Source: Chlorops oryzae
Taxonomy: Eukaryota; Arthropoda; Insecta; Diptera; Chloropidae
Direction of reading: 5' to 3'
Length of the DNA stretch: 64,000 bases
Assembly: GCA_020466095.1 (NCBI GenBank)
Contig: CM035808.1
Span: 37,377,502-37,441,501 of the forward strand
The notes under the pieces were generated by a model. That model ran no database searches. It was not told where the DNA came from and worked only from the letters and a program-made list of their open reading frames with translations. The position numbers were made by a program, and so were the translations under genes. Shown here in pieces: positions 10,568 through 22,426 of the stretch (position 1 is its first letter; the number at the start of each line of letters is the position of its first letter).

Positions 10568-11940
10568 TTTAGTATGTGACAAGTGACAAGATTTTCTGTT
10601 CACGCGATAAGACTTTCTTCTAACATTAATTAAATATTTACCTAAAAATTGACTTCTAACCAGATAAGATATGCGTTGCGAGATTCACGAAAGCATTCAG
10701 TTTTGATTGAATCAAACAAGGAATGATTTAAGACTTATAAGTTTGAAATATTCAACTTGCTTTAAAAGATGCTCCAAAGCGAAATATAAAATAATGCTCT
10801 TGTAAGCTGATTACGAGGGAAGATTAGTAATTTTCGATATAGGTCGGAATACTCACATTTCTTTACTTAAAATGAGAGCAGAAGTTTTTTTTATTACATG
10901 TACTCTTTTACGAAAGTGATAAACCTGATTACCTTTGGACTGTTCAAATTGGGGCTGTTTGGATTTTTCTTGTTTTTTTTTTTTCAATAAAAATTTTGAG
11001 CACAAATGAACGAAGCTCTTGAAATCTCTTATATACGTAGTTTGTTCAATATATTCATATATCTCCTTAACACTTTACCCAAACAATTGAGATGCAGTTG
11101 GTCACAATAAATGCACTAAAATTTGTTCGATGAATAGAGTTATGGGTATATTTTTCTGGGTTTTACAATAATTTAGTTTTAGTATTTTTTTATTTTTAAT
11201 TCAGTGACAAAGAACAAAAGACCTATCGCGAAGCTATAATAGAACATTTCTGAACTTCATTCACATTCAGCGAGAATTTTATCTTGTTTAGCAATTTCAC
11301 TCGGGACGTAGTTGATAAGAACAGTTGACCGCAATGAAGGATAAGAACAAGAGGCTTTCTGCAACAACATGCTACAAGTGGGCTTGTCTTGCGGCCAAAG
11401 TGCTCAATTAATACTAAAACTACATGGCAATGAGAAAGACTTGCGATTAATAATATCGCACCCCGGCAATTAAAGAGACACAACTCCAAGTTTGTCAATT
11501 TTTCAGAAAACCCGAAAAACAAAATGCGTGGCAGTGTCAAAGCAAAAAGAAAGTCATGACGTGTTTTTTTCTGCTTTTATAATAACAAAGTCGGAAAAGA
11601 TTTTTTCGTGCAGGTAGACAGGTGCCTTAGAACAAGATTCATACCATATCTTAAAATTAACAAATTTAAAGTTGTGTCACTTTAGTTGCCGGAGAGCCAT
11701 AGGTCATATAGCTTTGCTAAAATATATATATTTTTTAAATGAAATTGGGATCATTAAAAAAAAAAAATACTAACATTATTTCATTAACAAGAGGTACTTA
11801 AGTCAAACTTATTTTCACGGTCATTCTACATACGTTCAAATCCTGATACTTCGTTAAAATCAAAGCTTAATTGAAATATAATACATATTTAATCATATAC
11901 ACATATTTCTTAATTTAAAAAAATTAATTTCTTTTTTCTG
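10568..11940. other. Intergenic, hydrolase to Trm5
   Basis: No gene could be supported on either strand. AT-rich, with homopolymer runs; it contains the hydrolase promoter side (just above 10567) and the 3' flank of Trm5 (below 11941). Confidence 0.5.
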
Positions 11941-13386
11941 TCATCTATGTATTACTTTTGTTTCTTTCTCATCTTCTAAGGCGTATTCGGCTTTACGTTT
12001 TAATTGAAGATCCACTTTCTCCTTTGAAGTCAGTAACTCCTTCGTAAGACGAAAACTTATACGATACATGTCTTTATTTGGTGCGACATTTCGTACAAAA
12101 CTTGCAGACTCCATTATTCCGTCCAGCGTTGTTCCCAATTTCTCTTCCACTAGAGAAATTGCCAATGCTTTCGTATCCGCTCCTTTGGCGAACGTGTACA
12201 CATGTACCAAAGCAAAATCGCCTTCATTATAATTTATTGAATTCAATTCTTCTTGCGTGAATAAACCACAAAATGCATCTAAGAACTCCACTGCTAACGC
12301 CGGCAGATTCATTGCCACGTGTATCTTATAATTTTGTCTTGAAGATTCATCCGAATTTTTTCTTTTCAAACGATTTAGGAGATCATTTTTAAGATCTTCA
12401 AGTATGAAATCTCGTCCATCTTTGTTGAAAAGTTGCGCATACTCGGTGCATTTGTTTCGTTTAATGTTGTGCTGTAACCAACGGAAACTTTCGGGATTCA
12501 GGTCATTTGCCAATACATGGCAACGTTTTTTCGCTGCAGGAACACTGAATGGTCCAACACCAGCAAACACATCATATAAGACATCGTTCGTCTTTAACAT
12601 ATCAACAATGCGCTGATGCTCCGTTGATAGCCGCGGATTCCAATAAACACGTGAAAAATCGAATTCGAAAGCAATACCATTCTCTTTCGTAATGACTTGA
12701 TAGTCAGGCTCTCCATAAAGTAGCTCAAATTCAAAATTCCTATAGGTGTTGTCAATGTTCGCAGCTTTATTGACCACCGTACGGATTCCGCTTAACTTAT
12801 CTGCGAAAACTTCGGCTATTAAATGCTTGTAAGGCATCAGATGTTCCCTTAAATTCAAGTGAATAATGTGTCCAATGCGGGAGTACGATGCGAGTCCTTC
12901 TACTTCTTTTGCTAAAACAGAATCAAGGATTTCATCAGCTCTCCAATTAGCATAACTTAAATCTAAAGTGTTAAAACAAAAATTCGTTGGTCCAACATTA
13001 TGCTGCTCCAGCTTCTCAGTGGGCAAGGAGTCCCAATTAGTAACACATGCAGGATGTAGCAGAATCTCTTTAAGAATAGTGGTAGTTGTATCGTCATTTT
13101 TCTCCTCAATGTTACGAACTGGTCGCAGCTGTTGCATCTTAAGTAGCTTTTCCTTCAGAATCGGCAAAATACGACTTGTACACTCTTCTCGTACTCGAAG
13201 GCATGGAACAGTTATGCGTTTTTGAAAGACCTCTCTGCATAGTTCTTTCATTCCACAAACTTCTGCTGGAGGTTGCAGTTCCTTACATTCCATGACCTTC
13301 CAGTAATAACGTGTGCGTGGGAAATGTCTTTCAATTTTATGAAATTGAATGTTGAGGAGCTTAAATCGCTGAAGCAGGCTGATCAT
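11941..13386 (-). CDS. Trmt5: tRNA (guanine37-N1)-methyltransferase Trm5
   Basis: SAM-dependent class I methyltransferase that makes m1G37 next to the anticodon, protecting the reading frame. Intronless, 481 aa. Visible family elements in order: the substrate-binding region SYANWRADEIL (144-154) and YSRIGHIIHLNLREHL (168-183); VVNKAANIDNTYRNFEFELL (204-223); VYWNPRLSTEHQRIV (247-261); SAM-binding FAGVGPFSVPAAKK (274-287); NDLNPES (294-300); and the MNLPALA catalytic motif (359-365). The first 31 residues are basic with no acidic residue before E19, compatible with a mitochondrial presequence; a second Met at residue 32 (13293) could give a cytosolic/nuclear form. Dual localisation is known for Trm5 homologues; here it is inferred. 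Confidence 0.95.
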   Translation of the reverse strand: MISLLQRFKLLNIQFHKIERHFPRTRYYWKVMECKELQPPAEVCGMKELCREVFQKRITVPCLRVREECTSRILPILKEKLLKMQQLRPVRNIEEKNDDTTTTILKEILLHPACVTNWDSLPTEKLEQHNVGPTNFCFNTLDLSYANWRADEILDSVLAKEVEGLASYSRIGHIIHLNLREHLMPYKHLIAEVFADKLSGIRTVVNKAANIDNTYRNFEFELLYGEPDYQVITKENGIAFEFDFSRVYWNPRLSTEHQRIVDMLKTNDVLYDVFAGVGPFSVPAAKKRCHVLANDLNPESFRWLQHNIKRNKCTEYAQLFNKDGRDFILEDLKNDLLNRLKRKNSDESSRQNYKIHVAMNLPALAVEFLDAFCGLFTQEELNSINYNEGDFALVHVYTFAKGADTKALAISLVEEKLGTTLDGIMESASFVRNVAPNKDMYRISFRLTKELLTSKEKVDLQLKRKAEYALEDEKETKVIHR

Positions 13387-14461
13387 TCAAATGTTTTTGT
13401 GCACATTTATGGTACTTTTAGTGCTGCAATTATCGGCATTCGCGAATGCGAATGCGAATATGGAGTTTTCGGTTTTATTGTGGGGGGTTAAGTTGAAAAG
13501 GGTCAGCTCTTTGTCCAAACGTAATTTAACGTGACGAACGAACCTGTTGAACTTACAATTTTTGACGTGTCAGCTGATAGTTTAGAAAGAAAGTTGCCCA
13601 ATGCTCTCTTTTTGGCTTGGAAGCATCTGATACGTTAACGCAGTTTGACTATGTGCTGCCTGTCAGTTAGAGTTGGCAGTTCTAGTTCATTTGAATGATC
13701 GATTATATTAGTTTATTCTATCATCGCGAACTAGTTCTTTTAGTTCACGATCGTGAATAAATTTATTGAAATTGAATGAGTGGCAGCACTTATATTTGAA
13801 TTCAGAGAAAAAACGGGCGAGTTCACATTTTCGAGAGTTTCCATTTACTTTTCGGTAATATCATCATCAAAGACTGATAAGCACTTGGACTTCAGTCTAT
13901 ATTCCAGCTGATTATGTTCGCAAAATATTTGACAAGTTTCGCAAAAAACTTGCGAGTATTCGTGAATGCGAATACAAGCCTTCGTTGCAACACAAGTAGT
14001 TATATGAATGTAGGGATGTGTGAATTCGATGGTCGATTGTTAGGAAAACGATTAATAGTCGATTTTTTTATTTAAATTAAAATCCGAAATTAAAAAAAAA
14101 ATTTTTTTTGTACTATAGATTTAATCTGGATTATTCTTTCATTATTGAATAATGAATGATAAATAAATAACTATCTAATTTCACAAGGGCTCATTATATA
14201 CATTTTAAAAAAAATCTCATTTTTCCATTTGCGTATTGTCATTTTGAGTCAATCAAAAGTCACGTGTTGGTAGTTTAAATTTATTTAAATAAATTCATTT
14301 TAATTGCTCGGACATATTTATAAAATTTATTTGGCTACGATTCAAGCTCAGAAATGAAAGTAATTAAAAGAGCATACTATTAAAGAGAGAGAGAATCAAA
14401 ATTTGAACACATTTTTAAAGGATATTGTACATACATAGGTACCAATAAATTTCAACCGAAC
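13387..14461. other. Trm5 5' flank and intergenic sequence
   Basis: Upstream of Trm5 there is a short run of ATTCGCGAATGCGAATGCGAAT at about 13438-13459 and related GAATGCGAATAC at about 13961-13973. A palindromic ATCGCGAACTAGTTC/TAGTTCACGATCG patch lies near 13720-13755. No coding sequence seen. Confidence 0.4.
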
Positions 14462-17161
14462 TTACGTTTGCTTCATTTTAAGAACTCTTATTTTTGAATA
14501 TATTATATCCCAATCGACATAGGCACCAATCATATGCCGCTTATTTTGTGGGGAATCCTCATAAGCTGTCCGTCCATGTAACATACGAAGATTGTTGAAA
14601 ACGAAGACATCTCCAGGCGTTATTTTAAATTCAATAGTTTCATCATAGGCGATTTCCAAGAATTTATCATAGGCTTCATACCATGGCCCAACCATTTCCA
14701 ATGGTATCGAAAAGTGACTGTCCCGTTTGGTTATATTATGATCAATACGATGATAGTTTCCATCTACATCCAAGCTAAAAATGACACACATAGAGAAAAA
14801 TACTCATTCTGAAAAGCTATCCTCCATACCATATCACTGGTCCGCGCCATAAATTATGAAATTCCATGCCATTATCCTCGCCGATGTCATGCCAATCAAC
14901 TGGAGTCTGCGAGAGAATTTCATAAAAGGTTGAATAGTTTTGTCTAAGCTTCTCAGCAACATAGAATCCATCTGTCATGGTAGTTGAACCACCTTTCGAC
15001 TGAGATTGCACCAGACAATGCAGTATATTTATGCCCGCCTTAAGAAGTTATATTTATGCAAAAAAAAAAAACAACGATTTAAATGTAATAAAACTTTTAA
15101 AAGTACGTTTCCTTTATATAAAGTTCAAAGCGCAGAAGACTCCGCTCTGAAATGCGGAAGTAACCACCTAACATTATATATACCTTATATTCATAGTAAG
15201 GCATGTCTGTGTGAAGACCCAACGGTGTCATCATATAAGCATAGTTTCGTGCATTTTCTTTCGATTTCACTTCGAAAAGTTCTCTAGAGGGGCAAAAAGA
15301 AAAATTTTTGTAGGATTTCAGGAACTACTCTCTGTATCACATACCCATAAGTTGTGCGTTTAATAAAACCGATTCGATTGGCCAACTGCCGGGCAACGGT
15401 CTCATCATGGGGTGCATTCTTTATTATTGCAAATCCTTGTATAGCAACTGCCTCGAGCCAAGCAAGCAGAGCTGAAACGAAACAATAAATAAGAATTTGA
15501 AGGAGTCTTGAATATTTTTTCTTAAAACCGCAGAAGTCAGCAGGCTAAAGCATTTCTAAGTACAACATTTCAAACTATACTTACAGCTAATTATATTAAT
15601 TAATATATAATATATTATAATACTTTGAACCGAAATCATTTCTTATATGTATGCTGACGTCTTGATCAACTACGTGACGGATTTCTAGCATAATTTAAAA
15701 TATATTAGGTCTCACGAATAGAATCATCGAAAAATAGGGAAATAATCAAACGATGATGTGCATATAAACCTTGCGATTAAAAATAGATTAAAAATCGGTT
15801 TATTCTTTTGAAAAAAAAAAACAATATATATATGTATATATATATATATATATATACTTTGAAGTTGATTGCGGCATTTAAAACTGCTAAAGTAAAAAAT
15901 TCGTGGCATCATTTGAATGGAAACGCAAATTCATGCATTTGCATTAGCTATAGTATTCTTATCAATATATAATTAGCAATTCAGAAGTCCCAAGGACAAT
16001 GACATTTTGATTTATATTAAAATACTTTGAGATGATTATAAATGAAGATAGAATTCTTTTAGATCATATTTCAAATCCATTGAGCTCCGAATGCTTTTCG
16101 GAGCAAAAAAGCTGAATCATATGATTGTAATCATGATTAATTGGTTAATTGGAGTCACAAAACTTTAATCAAATTCCTTCTTGATCTTTGGCACTCTCAA
16201 TGGGACCTTTTTCGTCAATGGGGGTTCCAATCGTATAAAGTGCGTAGGCCAATGAAGCTACATAGTATTATCAAGACAGGCTTTCATACTAAGGGCCGTT
16301 TTCTCATCCTACTTTTAATCTCTATCTGCCAGTTAAATTTCAATTTCTTTGACTTATTAATCAAATTTGTATGAAATTATCATCAGGATATTTTAACTTA
16401 TAGATAAAAAAAAAAAGATGAGAAAACGGCTCTAAATGTATTAATTTCTTCTAGCTAATAAGGCAATTCACAAAGTCTTCTAAAATCCCTTTTAAATTTA
16501 TGCCCAGCTAAATTGAGTGTTTTTAATTAATTTTAATTTATAATTCAAATATTTACCCTCCATCACACCTACCATTGTCATCTTTGAGTATACTCCGAAA
16601 CTCAAAGGTGTTCCAGACTTTGTTCACATCATTTTTCCCCCATAATTGTGCGGGTGGCTTGTACATTTCATTCAAATACCGCTTACGTTGTTTAGGTGAA
16701 AAATCACGTTCTTTTAGCCAATTAATCCCATAAACCGAACGATGTTTATCCTGCCAATCGATGGTTATTGTATTTTGATTTTCCTGTAGGCTCACAGAAA
16801 GGATTTCATGATTTTGATTGGCACGTTCCCAGTTAATCTTTCGACTTTGCGTACTTTCGTGAAAACATTCAGAGCATTGACAATTGTCGCGCAACCAAAC
16901 ACTCGGAAATTTCATAGGTTCCTGATTTAATTCACCAGTTTGAACAGTAACGATTTTATTATCATCATCAATGTTTAAGGAGCGCTTCGAAAGCGTACAG
17001 TTATTTTTTTCCGACGAAATATGGAAATATGATTTTCGATACATTTTCACGAGACGTTTCAAGTGGAACTGAGAATTTTTGAATGAAGGTAAAGAATTTT
17101 GTATGCTGCACTTTTTTCCATTACTGATAAGGTGAGCTTGTAAATTACACAGTTCAACCAA
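14462..17161 (-). CDS. BBOX1: Gamma-butyrobetaine dioxygenase-like protein
   Basis: Fe(II)/2-oxoglutarate oxygenase of the BBOX1/TMLHE family; BBOX1 catalyses the last step of carnitine synthesis. Exons: 16573-17161, 15345-15471, 15184-15283, 14830-15038, 14462-14774. From the first ATG (17161) the product is 445 aa, from the second (17044) 406 aa; human BBOX1 has 387. The N-terminal Zn-binding domain shows VWLRDNCQCSECF. The double-stranded beta-helix carries the HxD metal pair in LGLHTDMPYYEYK, MTDGFYVAEKLRQ, the distal His in MLHGRTAYE, and the end GAYVDWDIIYSKIRVL, which resembles BBOX1 more than trimethyllysine dioxygenase. Intron 1 contains a TA microsatellite and a MITE. Substrate (butyrobetaine or trimethyllysine) is inferred from similarity only. 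Confidence 0.88.
15823..15857. repeat. (TA)n microsatellite in BBOX intron 1
   Basis: Nearly pure TA dinucleotides, interrupted once by TG. Confidence 0.85.
16292..16433. mobile_element. MITE family 1, copy B (BBOX intron 1)
   Basis: AGGGCCGTTTTCTCATC at the left end and GATGAGAAAACGGCTCT at the right; 142 bp, non-coding. The interior is an inverted match of 7909-8056 (TCTATCTGCCAGTTAAATTT, TTGACTTATTAATC, ATCATCAGGAT). Confidence 0.75.
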
Positions 17162-17878
17162 TTAAATGTATATAGTTTGGGTGATGATGTTTCGTTAAGA
17201 TCTTTGTGTGAGAGTGGCTTTGGTCAGCACCACAAATATTTCTTTAAATTTTTTCCTACGTTTTTAGTAATTGTATTTTTTAATTAATTTTCAGTACGTT
17301 CATTTTCAATGTCAAATAATGTTTGTTTTTTTTTTTACGAGTTCGAGGTTTCTAATCCTTTGATTTTTTGAAGTTTTATTACCCTTTATGGCATGACCAA
17401 TTTTTGAAGAATTTTATTACCCTTTATGGTATAACAGCTGTTATTTTATCTGAAAAATTTTAATTGAATATATGAAGTATATAAAGTTTCTTTTATATTA
17501 AAAATTAATTTTGCAGTGAAAATGAACTGACGGATTTACTAAAGAATTGATGATAGCACCAAATATGTTAGCAACGCCAACACGAAAAAGTTCGTCTCGG
17601 ACCTACAAAAAATAGCTCGTCTCGGACCTACAAAAAATAGTTCGTGTCTGACCTACACAAAATAGTTCCTATTATACATAACAGAAAATATTTAACAAGC
17701 AATTTGCGGTTTTAATAATGTAAAGGCCACTTTCCCACGATAAGAAAACCAATACCAGATTCAAATGATTAAATGATCGGGTTAACCATTCGATAATCTC
17801 ACTTTACTCTTCATAGGCGCATTTTCCACATTGAAATCAAGTTGAAACACATCATTTCAAAATTATTTAAAAGTATAA
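17162..17878. other. Intergenic, BBOX promoter side to Rpp21 3' end
   Basis: Contains a duplicated TTTTATTACCCTTTATGG phrase (about 17373-17429) and the 25-bp triplicate at 17590-17664. No coding sequence. Confidence 0.5.
17590..17664. repeat. 25-bp tandem repeat, three units
   Basis: Units at 17590-17614, 17615-17639 and 17640-17664 around TCGTCTCGGACCTACAAAAA; units 1 and 2 differ at one base, unit 3 is slightly more diverged. Confidence 0.85.
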
Positions 17879-18421
17879 TTACTTTTCCTTCAGTACTTTA
17901 TTCACATTTGATGCGTTTTCATCCATTTCTGTTTTCCTCGCATTATATACGATTTCTTCCGTTATGGAACATGGGTTTTCTAACCAAAACTCGTAATTGG
18001 GATTCACAAGAAACCTACGACTATAATTACACAATTTACATGTCATTACTAATGCCGCTTGATCATCTAGCTCCTCAATGTGATCACTATTCAGAAATTT
18101 CTTTCGATTGCGTTTCGTCGGTTGTATTTCCAAATCCGTGGTAATGCCTGGTCTTTGAGCAAGAGCACAACGTTTGCATAAGTCTCGTTTGAGGTCGGGA
18201 GAGCTAGAATGCAACATATATTAAAAATATATTTTAATGTCTATATTAATCACTTACATCCTTAGTTGAGCCTTACGTCCAATACTTAAGCATTGTTGGC
18301 CATAGTTAGCCCCAAGTACTGGATTTTTCTTGGCCATCAGCATTGATGCTTGATAGAGGAAGTTCATGCGACTGTAAGTTTCCTTGTTTGGGATTGGTGG
18401 CTGGTTTTGATTTTTCGACAT
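17879..18421 (-). CDS. Rpp21: Ribonuclease P protein subunit p21 (Rpp21)
   Basis: Zn-ribbon protein of nuclear RNase P, which trims the 5' leader of pre-tRNA. Exons 18258-18421 and 17879-18203, joined as QLR|ISPDLKRDLC; 162 aa, against 154 in human. Exon 1 has the family helix SRMNFLYQASMLM. Exon 2 has the first Cys pair in RDLCKRCALAQRPG and the second in VMTCKLCNYSRRFL, giving the four-cysteine Zn site of the Rpr2/Rpp21/SNM1 domain. The tail is acidic/basic and unstructured. A DRE-like TATCGATA lies about 80 bp upstream of the start. Secure at family level. Confidence 0.88.
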
Positions 18422-18489
18422 TGTTGCCTTTTTTTAGTTCCTGATTTTTTTGAAAACATACAATTCATTTGTTTTAGAGCTGGAGAAAC

Positions 18490-18517
18490 TATCGATGGCA
18501 CTATCGATACATCGATG
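18490..18517. promoter_or_regulatory. DRE-like ATCGAT cluster upstream of Rpp21
   Basis: TATCGATGG, an exact TATCGATA (18502-18509) and CATCGATGG occur within 28 bp, 70-95 bp upstream of the Rpp21 ATG. TATCGATA is the DREF-binding element of fly housekeeping promoters. The cluster abuts a repeat (18526-18563), so part of it may belong to that repeat. Confidence 0.45.
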
Positions 18518-18525
18518 GTTTCAAA

Positions 18526-18563
18526 GAGGCCTTTTACATTAGTCAATAGTTGACCGTCAATTC
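18526..18563 (+). repeat. 38-bp dispersed terminal repeat, copy A
   Basis: Begins GAGGCCTTTTACATTAG and ends CGTCAATTC. The same sequence occurs inverted at 22583-22620 (about one mismatch) and, more diverged, at 22992-23027 and 23143-23180. Confidence 0.75.
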
Positions 18564-18807
18564 TCATTTTCAGTACAAAACGATAACATATCGTTATCGA
18601 AAAGTTGAGCGTTTTTTGGTTGCACGTACTCGCTCAATCCGTCTTTGCTCTCTTTCGTTTATCGCATGCAATTATATGTTATTACTTATTTTTCTTGATC
18701 CATATTTTAGGGTCTTACATTCTTGTATGTACCGAAAACTATTAATTGAAGACAAATTTTTATGTTATAAGATATGAAGAAAAATGTGATGAATATAATT
18801 AAAATTT

Positions 18808-18984
18808 AAAGCGAAACTCCATAAACGACGGAAACGACGGTTGTTGCGGTATTCGCGGCAAAGATGAAAATATTTGTGCTGCTTCCATTGAATCAATGTA
18901 TGGAAATGCATTTAAATGGAAGCAGCTACATTTCTTCCGCCTAAAATGCTTGAAATGTTCCGTCGTTTATGGAGTTTCACCTTT
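18808..18984. mobile_element. Small palindromic MITE
   Basis: Ends are GCGAAACTCCATAAACGACG and the inverted TCCGTCGTTTATGGAGTTTC. Between them is a further palindrome GCTTCCATT...AATGGAAGC. Non-coding, about 175 bp. Confidence 0.65.
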
Positions 18985-20260
18985 ATTTTTTTAACAATAT
19001 GAAAATCACCTAGATAGTTTACTCCTCCAAATCGTTAATAGAATATATTTTCAAACAGAACAATTTAACAGCTACTCACTAAAAATAGTCTTTTTCAAAA
19101 AGCATTTTTAATTCAAGCATTTTGAAATACTCCTTAGCATCAATAATTAAATCCATTAAAACAAAATTGGAAGTACTGTATATATGTTTCTGCTATCAAC
19201 CCTTAATCAGAGATTCATAATTTATTTTGCTAATATTTTATAAAATATCACCCCTGTGTGGAAGAGGAAAATGTCATAAAAGGCAAACGAAGCAAAGAGT
19301 ATAGATATAGAAGAGGCGGCATTTCGCGTTACGCGCTCTACGCTTTTCACTCATTCGTTTTTCACGCATATCGAAAGAATATGAACTTTTTTCGCAACAG
19401 AACATAAACAAAACAAAGATGAGAAAGGAAAGAGAATATGCGAAAAATGGCTTTGCAACCAAAACCAGTTCTGGCTTTCCTTTCTCTTTCACTCATTAGC
19501 ATTTCGCGAGTTGCCGTCGCTCACGTTGTGTGTTCATTTTTTTGTCGTTTCGATTGAACGGAATATGAGAACGGGAGAGTGTGCGTTCACGTACACTTTA
19601 CGTTCGCTTACACTTAGCCTACGTTTGTACTTGGACGTTGTGTGCTTCGAACATTTTTGGCTCCTTGAAAATCAAATATCATTTTTCGAGTCTGCTGCTT
19701 ATGTTGTTTATCTGTTGCTACCCGTGCAACGTAGCGAAGCCGCCGTTCGGTTTTGTAGAGTGCTTTCCATCAAGCGATTTACGGAAAAGTGGAGGTCTTG
19801 TCGGCTGTAAGATGCTTGTTTGAAAATATATGTTCTTTTGAAAGTTGTTATAAAAGTAATTGGTTAGCTCTGAATTTTATTTTTAACGTGTAGGGCCGTT
19901 AAAAAACGTAGTTAAAACAATATTTTTACGCGTTTTTGCCATCAGTCTTTACATTCCCTAGAAAATAATAATATTTTCTGTAATGAAACTTAACCATTAT
20001 CCATAATTCTCACTTGTAAAAACGTAAAGGGCTAACCCTTTTTTTGTAACCCTTTTCTGCCGAATGGCAGAAAAAATACATTTTATAAAAACAAATTTTT
20101 AGAAACATAAATAAATAAATTAATTCGGAAACATAAATATTATATATAATTCCCTCGGCGAACTAGCAAAGAGGATTTATCCTAGGCGAAATTTTTAGCG
20201 CCTTCTTACTTTTTACTTCTCTCCTACGTTCTCCCCCGTAATATCATTAAGCAACATATA

Positions 20261-20402
20261 AGTAGGGTTCTGCATTAAAAGGCAAACACGACTCACTGGA
20301 ATTAAACACATGAGAGTGGTAGAGACGGATGACATTACATCTCCGTCCCTCTTATGAGTTTCTTTCAGTGAGACGTTTTGCCTCTTAATGTAGAACCGCA
20401 CT
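20261..20402. mobile_element. 142-bp Tc1/mariner-type MITE
   Basis: Imperfect palindrome: AGTAGGGTTCTGCATTAAAA at the left pairs with the inverted TTAATGTAGAACCGCACT at the right, flanked by TA at 20259-20260 and 20403-20404. Nested in the 19293-22505 element. Confidence 0.65.
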
Positions 20403-21900
20403 TAGCAACAACAACTTTCTACCTTTCACAGTGATCAAATTCAAAATTTTACTCGTAAGTTTTGGAGAAAAGTATTTTCAAGTCTTACAGGCTTTACGCT
20501 CAAATAACTAATAAAATCCCATGTCCAATTTTACTTAAACATAAATTCAAAATATTTCTGTGTGAATTTTAATTGAACATCTTGGAAAATTTGTAAAGTG
20601 TAAAAAAAGTTATTTTGCCCAAAAAATTATCTGTACGAATTCATACTTTTACACATTGTCCTTCACATGCATGACAACGAAAATCCTTCTAACACACACG
20701 CACCATATGAAAAGTTGTTATTCTGATTTGTGTCCAAAGGCATGCGAAAGTAATTCGCCAACGCAGGCGTGCATAAAGTCAGCAATAGCGCACCGAAGGG
20801 GTAGCCCTGAAATAAACTAAGGCTCTCTAAAAAGTTTTTATATAGGAATATGTTTTGAAAAATTTAACTTTTATTGAATGAAAAAACAGGCTACCTATAG
20901 GGAAATGCACCAGTAGTCGGCAGTTTAAGAATTTTCTTATTTGAAATTGATGCCGTTTGGAATGTATTTATGCTATGAAACCATTTCAAGTTATTACATA
21001 TCCGTAATGGGTATTGTTGAGATTTTCTTCATTGTTTTTACAAATAAATTTGTTAAATTGATGTAATTTTACACCTTTCGTAAAATCACCAGTTGCCTAA
21101 GTTCGGCATACGATTTTCAATATATCGGCATGCCATGACCCTATAGTCGGCATGGATATTTTTAATAAAAATAAAATTGTACGAATTAAATTTTTTTTAA
21201 TATTTTCATAAATTATTCACTTTATTGTAAATGATTTGCAAATATCGATCTCAATTACTTTCATATGCGAGGTTGTGCAATGTCGAGCATTGGAATTACG
21301 GAAAAAATATCTTGTTCTTATTCGGCACCCAACAAAATTTAAAAATCTTACATTTTAACAAAGTTTTAATTTCATGACAAAATTTAAAGCAATTGCTATC
21401 TTAATATATCTTATTGAAACTAACAATTTTTAAAAATTTTTATTAAATTTGGCCTGTTGAATTTGGTCAGCACTAATTGTTTTGTGAAAAAACGACATTA
21501 CGCAGGTGTCAAAGACTGTTACTGGATGAGTCCAAATTAGGCAAAAGTATCTCCCCTGTCAATTTTACTCATTACAAATAGAAAATAAGAAAGTTTTGAC
21601 TTCAAAGTTGTGTTATTTTAAAGTAAATAAGTACCGAAATTTTTAATTCGAGTTAAAAAATTAAATTTGCGACTATGGGACATCCGAACTTAGAGCACTC
21701 CCCTATTTGGTATTGAAATCAAACTCAAGTAAATATGTATTATATGACTTTCATAAGAACTTTTTACACAGACCCTTGAAAAAAAATTTTAACTCCGCGC
21801 CTGAAAGACATTGGTTGTTTACGATTTCATTTGCCTTCTGTATTTATTTCCATTTCTTTGTTTTGGTTATTTTCTACTATCGCACGTGGTATATTCTCTT

Positions 21901-22426
21901 GTCGTCGTTCATACTATGAGACAAGACAAGCGAGAGACACGGTGGTTGTTGGGAAGGGACGTTCGGGGTAGAGAGAGGGGTACGTGTTTTACGTACTCGG
22001 CGACACGCTTTGTGCTTGTCCTTCTCATCATAAAACAGTGCTGCCATATTTGGGTAAATATTCTCTTCTTATGAAGAAGCATATTTAAAGAATTCCGAAA
22101 TAATTTAAAAAGCTAACTTATAAGTATTGAATATGAGAAATTTTAGAGAAAATGGTACACTTTTTCAAAAAACTACCTGTGAACCAACATATGTTGACGA
22201 AAACCGCGATAAAAATTTATTTATCTTATTTCAAGAGCTTAGGGGATTTTTAATTCTGATAGTAGGTATTTCAAAATATTTTTTCTGGCAGCAATGTATT
22301 CAACCAGTTTCTTCTTCTCCTTCAAATGTCGCAGAGACAATTTTTACTAGTATGAACACGAATAAGACACCAAAAGAGAATTCACCGTGTCTCTCGCTTG
22401 TCTTGTCTCATAGTATGAACGACGAC
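21901..22426. mobile_element. Fold-back element with perfect 44-bp arms
   Basis: The 44 bases at 21901-21944 (starting GTCGTCGTTCATACTATG) recur exactly, inverted, at 22383-22426. Perfect identity suggests recent origin or gene conversion. A 3-bp CTT flanks both sides; the target duplication is otherwise unclear. Confidence 0.7.
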
